From the NCBI GenBank assembly GCA_000435495.1, contig FR884034.1:47202-54827 (forward strand): a stretch of 7,626 bases of DNA, read 5' to 3'. Position numbers and translations under genes: made by a program. This document shows positions 6,509 to 7,626 of the stretch, in pieces. This DNA is from Firmicutes bacterium CAG:552. GTDB lineage: Bacteria > Bacillota > Clostridia > Christensenellales > Pumilibacteraceae. The notes under the pieces are model-generated. The model was not told where the DNA came from and made no database searches. It was given only the letters and a program-made list of their open reading frames with translations. Position 1 is the stretch's first letter. Each line of letters opens with the position of its first letter.

Positions 6509-6537
6509 ATTATACTACTGTACAAAATAGCTGTCAA
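6509..6537 (-). promoter_or_regulatory. Consensus sigma-70/sigma-A promoter of the synthase-SDR operon
   Basis: On the minus strand TTGACA (6537-6532) and TATAAT (6514-6509) are separated by exactly 17 nt, so both hexamers match consensus at all six positions. Transcription should begin near 6502, giving a leader of about 40 nt before the ATG at 6460. No riboswitch-sized structure fits in that leader. Confidence 0.88.
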
Positions 6538-6608
6538 GCTTTTCCGAATCGTCTGCAAAAAATTTGCGCTACTAAATGAAAATCAATAATGTTTTTGAGC
6601 AAAATTTC

Positions 6609-6637
6609 TTTACTTTTTTATTTTGAAGTAATATAAT
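6609..6637 (+). promoter_or_regulatory. Promoter upstream of the sensor remnant
   Basis: TTTACT (6609-6614, four of six consensus bases) and a perfect TATAAT (6632-6637) are 17 nt apart on the plus strand. Transcription would start near 6644, about 40 nt before the old start codon at 6684. It may now also drive the DUF308 gene at 7088, because no good promoter is visible closer to that gene. Confidence 0.6.
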
Positions 6638-6683
6638 TGTCTACGGGATTGCATTGACAGTTTATGTTATCGACAGAGGTTAG

Positions 6684-7054
6684 ATGATTGCGAAAATTGT
6701 TAAAAATTAAGAAGCAAATTAATAATACCTTTCGTTATTCTTATCGCAAGTTTAATAGCGCTGAGCATATTAGTCAACGTCCAACACCGCTCAAACTTGT
6801 AGCGTGCTCGACAAAAAGCTCAACTTAGTGCGGTGACTTACTCCAACAGGTTATCTTCCGACATAAAAAAGGGTATTGCGATTACCGAAACTCTCAAGCA
6901 GATACTTATCGGCGAAGAAGGAAGCGACATAAACGAATTCTATACAATTGCCGTCAATTTAAAACGTGATTATAGAAGCTCATTTTAACAGCGGTGTCGC
7001 ACCTGTCTGGAAAAACTGAAAAGTCAAATAGTTAACTTGTCTTATGGCGATTAA
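6684..7054 (+). pseudogene. Decayed membrane sensor (N-terminal anchor plus CHASE-like extracellular region)
   Basis: An AGAGG-like site precedes ATG 6684, which reads MIAKIVKN and then stops. If one base is restored in the A-run at 6702-6706, the frame continues with KLRSKLIIPFVILIASLIAL, a typical N-terminal membrane anchor of a sensor protein, up to an in-frame TAG at 6800-6802. The same frame then runs from 6803 with YSNRLSSDIKKGIAITETLK and QILIGEEG to TAA at 6986-6988. This second part resembles the start of CHASE-type sensor domains found ahead of GGDEF/EAL modules. After that stop the frame is open again to 7054 and ends LKSQIVNLSYGD, similar in style to the linker just before a GGDEF domain. 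The gene therefore shows a frameshift, a nonsense codon and loss of most of its C-terminal part. The lesions are seen; the family is recalled, not searched. Confidence 0.65.
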
Positions 7055-7077
7055 GTTCGTTTAAGAAATAAAAAATT

Positions 7078-7082
7078 GGAGG
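7078..7082 (+). promoter_or_regulatory. Ribosome binding site deciding the DUF308 start
   Basis: GGAGG lies 5 nt before the ATG at 7088. An in-frame TTG at 7076 overlaps this site and so is not a credible start. Confidence 0.85.
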
Positions 7083-7087
7083 AAAAT

Positions 7088-7555
7088 ATGGCAAATTCAA
7101 GCAAAAAAGTTTCTAACGGTGTCGTTTACGCCTTGCTTTACATAGTATTGGGCGTATTGTTTATCGTGTTTAAGAGCGGAATGCTTAACTGGCTTATGAC
7201 TATAGCCGGTATAGTATTTATCGCACTCGGTATCTTCGATATCATTAAGAAACGTCTTACTCAAGGAATTATCGAAACCGTTATCGGCGTGGTAATTATC
7301 GTAGGCGGTTGGTTGTTTGTTGAGATAGTGCTTCTCGTCTTCGGAGCGCTGTTGATAGTAAAAGGTGTTACAGACCTAATTAAAGCTTGCCAAAGCAAAA
7401 GCAAAGATTTTTCCAAAATACTGTGCGCAGTAATCACTGCCATCGTAGGTATCTTGCTTGTAGTCGCTAAATGGGTTACCCTCGATTGGTTCTTCATCGT
7501 GTTAGGCGCAGTATTCATTATAGACGGTCTGTTCGCATTATTTAATAAAGCTTAA
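7088..7555 (+). CDS. DUF308/HdeD-like six-helix membrane protein
   Basis: This is a small, very hydrophobic integral membrane protein of 155 residues. About six transmembrane segments can be placed at residues 12-28, 32-52, 59-76, 77-95, 107-125 and 130-151. They form three similar pairs, each containing a glycine within a run of Ile/Val (IVLGVLFIVF, TAIVGILLVVA, IVLGAVFIIDG). This size and repeated two-helix design match the DUF308 family that includes enterobacterial HdeD, which is linked to acid resistance; the biochemical role of the family is unclear, and the acid link should not be carried over here. The start ATG 7088 is set by GGAGG. No close terminator is visible after the stop, only a GCTTAATAAGC palindrome, and an IS-like end begins about 45 nt downstream. 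No immediate operon partner is seen apart from the upstream remnant. Confidence 0.85.
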   Translation: MANSSKKVSNGVVYALLYIVLGVLFIVFKSGMLNWLMTIAGIVFIALGIFDIIKKRLTQGIIETVIGVVIIVGGWLFVEIVLLVFGALLIVKGVTDLIKACQSKSKDFSKILCAVITAIVGILLVVAKWVTLDWFFIVLGAVFIIDGLFALFNKA

Positions 7556-7599
7556 TAAGCAGCCGACACACAACTTTAAAAGAAAAACGACAGTCATAT

Positions 7600-7626
7600 T
7601 GAAATGCACCCCAGAAGTTAGACAAA
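7600..7626 (+). mobile_element. Possible left end of an IS3-type insertion sequence (cut by window edge)
   Basis: The sequence TGCACCCCAGAAGTTAGAC at 7605-7623, preceded by TGAAA, resembles the terminal inverted repeat seen at many IS3-family elements of Firmicutes, which begin with TG and contain a TGCACCCC-AAAGTTAGAC block. The transposase genes and other end would lie beyond the window, so nothing else supports the call. Confidence 0.4.

Larger units (their letters stand above)
6473..6683. other. Divergent promoter region without genes
   Basis: This stretch separates the leftward synthase operon from the rightward sensor remnant. It holds the two promoters described separately and a small palindromic GCAAAAAATTTGC at about 6556-6568. 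No supported ORF is present in either direction. Confidence 0.6.

Noticed and set aside
6197..6589. 130-residue plus-strand frame over the synthase start and promoter
   Set aside because: It runs through the consensus promoter of the opposite operon, has no ribosome binding site and resembles no protein family.

Overview
The window looks like chromosomal DNA of an anaerobic, low-to-medium-GC Gram-positive bacterium, probably a gut-type Clostridia member of the Bacillota. The reasons are a ferredoxin-dependent 2-oxoacid oxidoreductase, strong GGAGG-type ribosome binding sites, consensus sigma-A promoters, U-tract terminators and a BspA-type leucine-rich-repeat lipoprotein. The assignment is an inference from content only.

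Layout, left to right. (1) Positions 3-1563, plus strand: the 3' part of iorA and complete iorB, the two subunits of indolepyruvate:ferredoxin oxidoreductase, closed by a clear terminator. (2) 1636-3826, minus strand: a 678-residue surface lipoprotein (Fn3-like, LRR_5 repeats, divergent InlB-type repeat), followed downstream by an uncatalogued 36-codon ORF that encodes a signal peptide and almost nothing else. (3) 3838-4493: a long non-coding stretch with operator-like palindromes, a structured minus-strand segment with its own terminator, and the terminator of the next operon. (4) 4494-6460, minus strand: a two-gene operon of an alpha-oxoamine synthase most like bacterial serine palmitoyltransferase and a short-chain dehydrogenase, coupled by a 2-nt gap and driven by a perfect TTGACA-17-TATAAT promoter. 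(5) 6609-7054, plus strand: a promoter and the decayed remnant of a membrane sensor (CHASE-like extracellular region). (6) 7088-7555, plus strand: a six-helix DUF308/HdeD-like membrane protein. (7) From about 7600: a sequence resembling the terminal repeat of an IS3-type insertion sequence, running off the window.

How the genes work together: IorAB oxidises aryl pyruvates from aromatic amino acid breakdown and reduces ferredoxin. The synthase-SDR pair has the order expected for making 3-ketosphinganine from serine plus acyl-thioester and reducing it to sphinganine, so it is a candidate sphingoid-base module outside the classical Bacteroidetes and Proteobacteria producers. This is an inference, because family membership is clear but substrate is not. 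The right end (broken sensor gene, IS-like end) looks like a region in flux.

Two starts were set downstream of the longest ORF, because the upstream in-frame start codon overlaps or abuts the Shine-Dalgarno sequence (synthase at 6460, DUF308 at 7088). The SDR start was set at 5285 so that it does not overlap its upstream neighbour.
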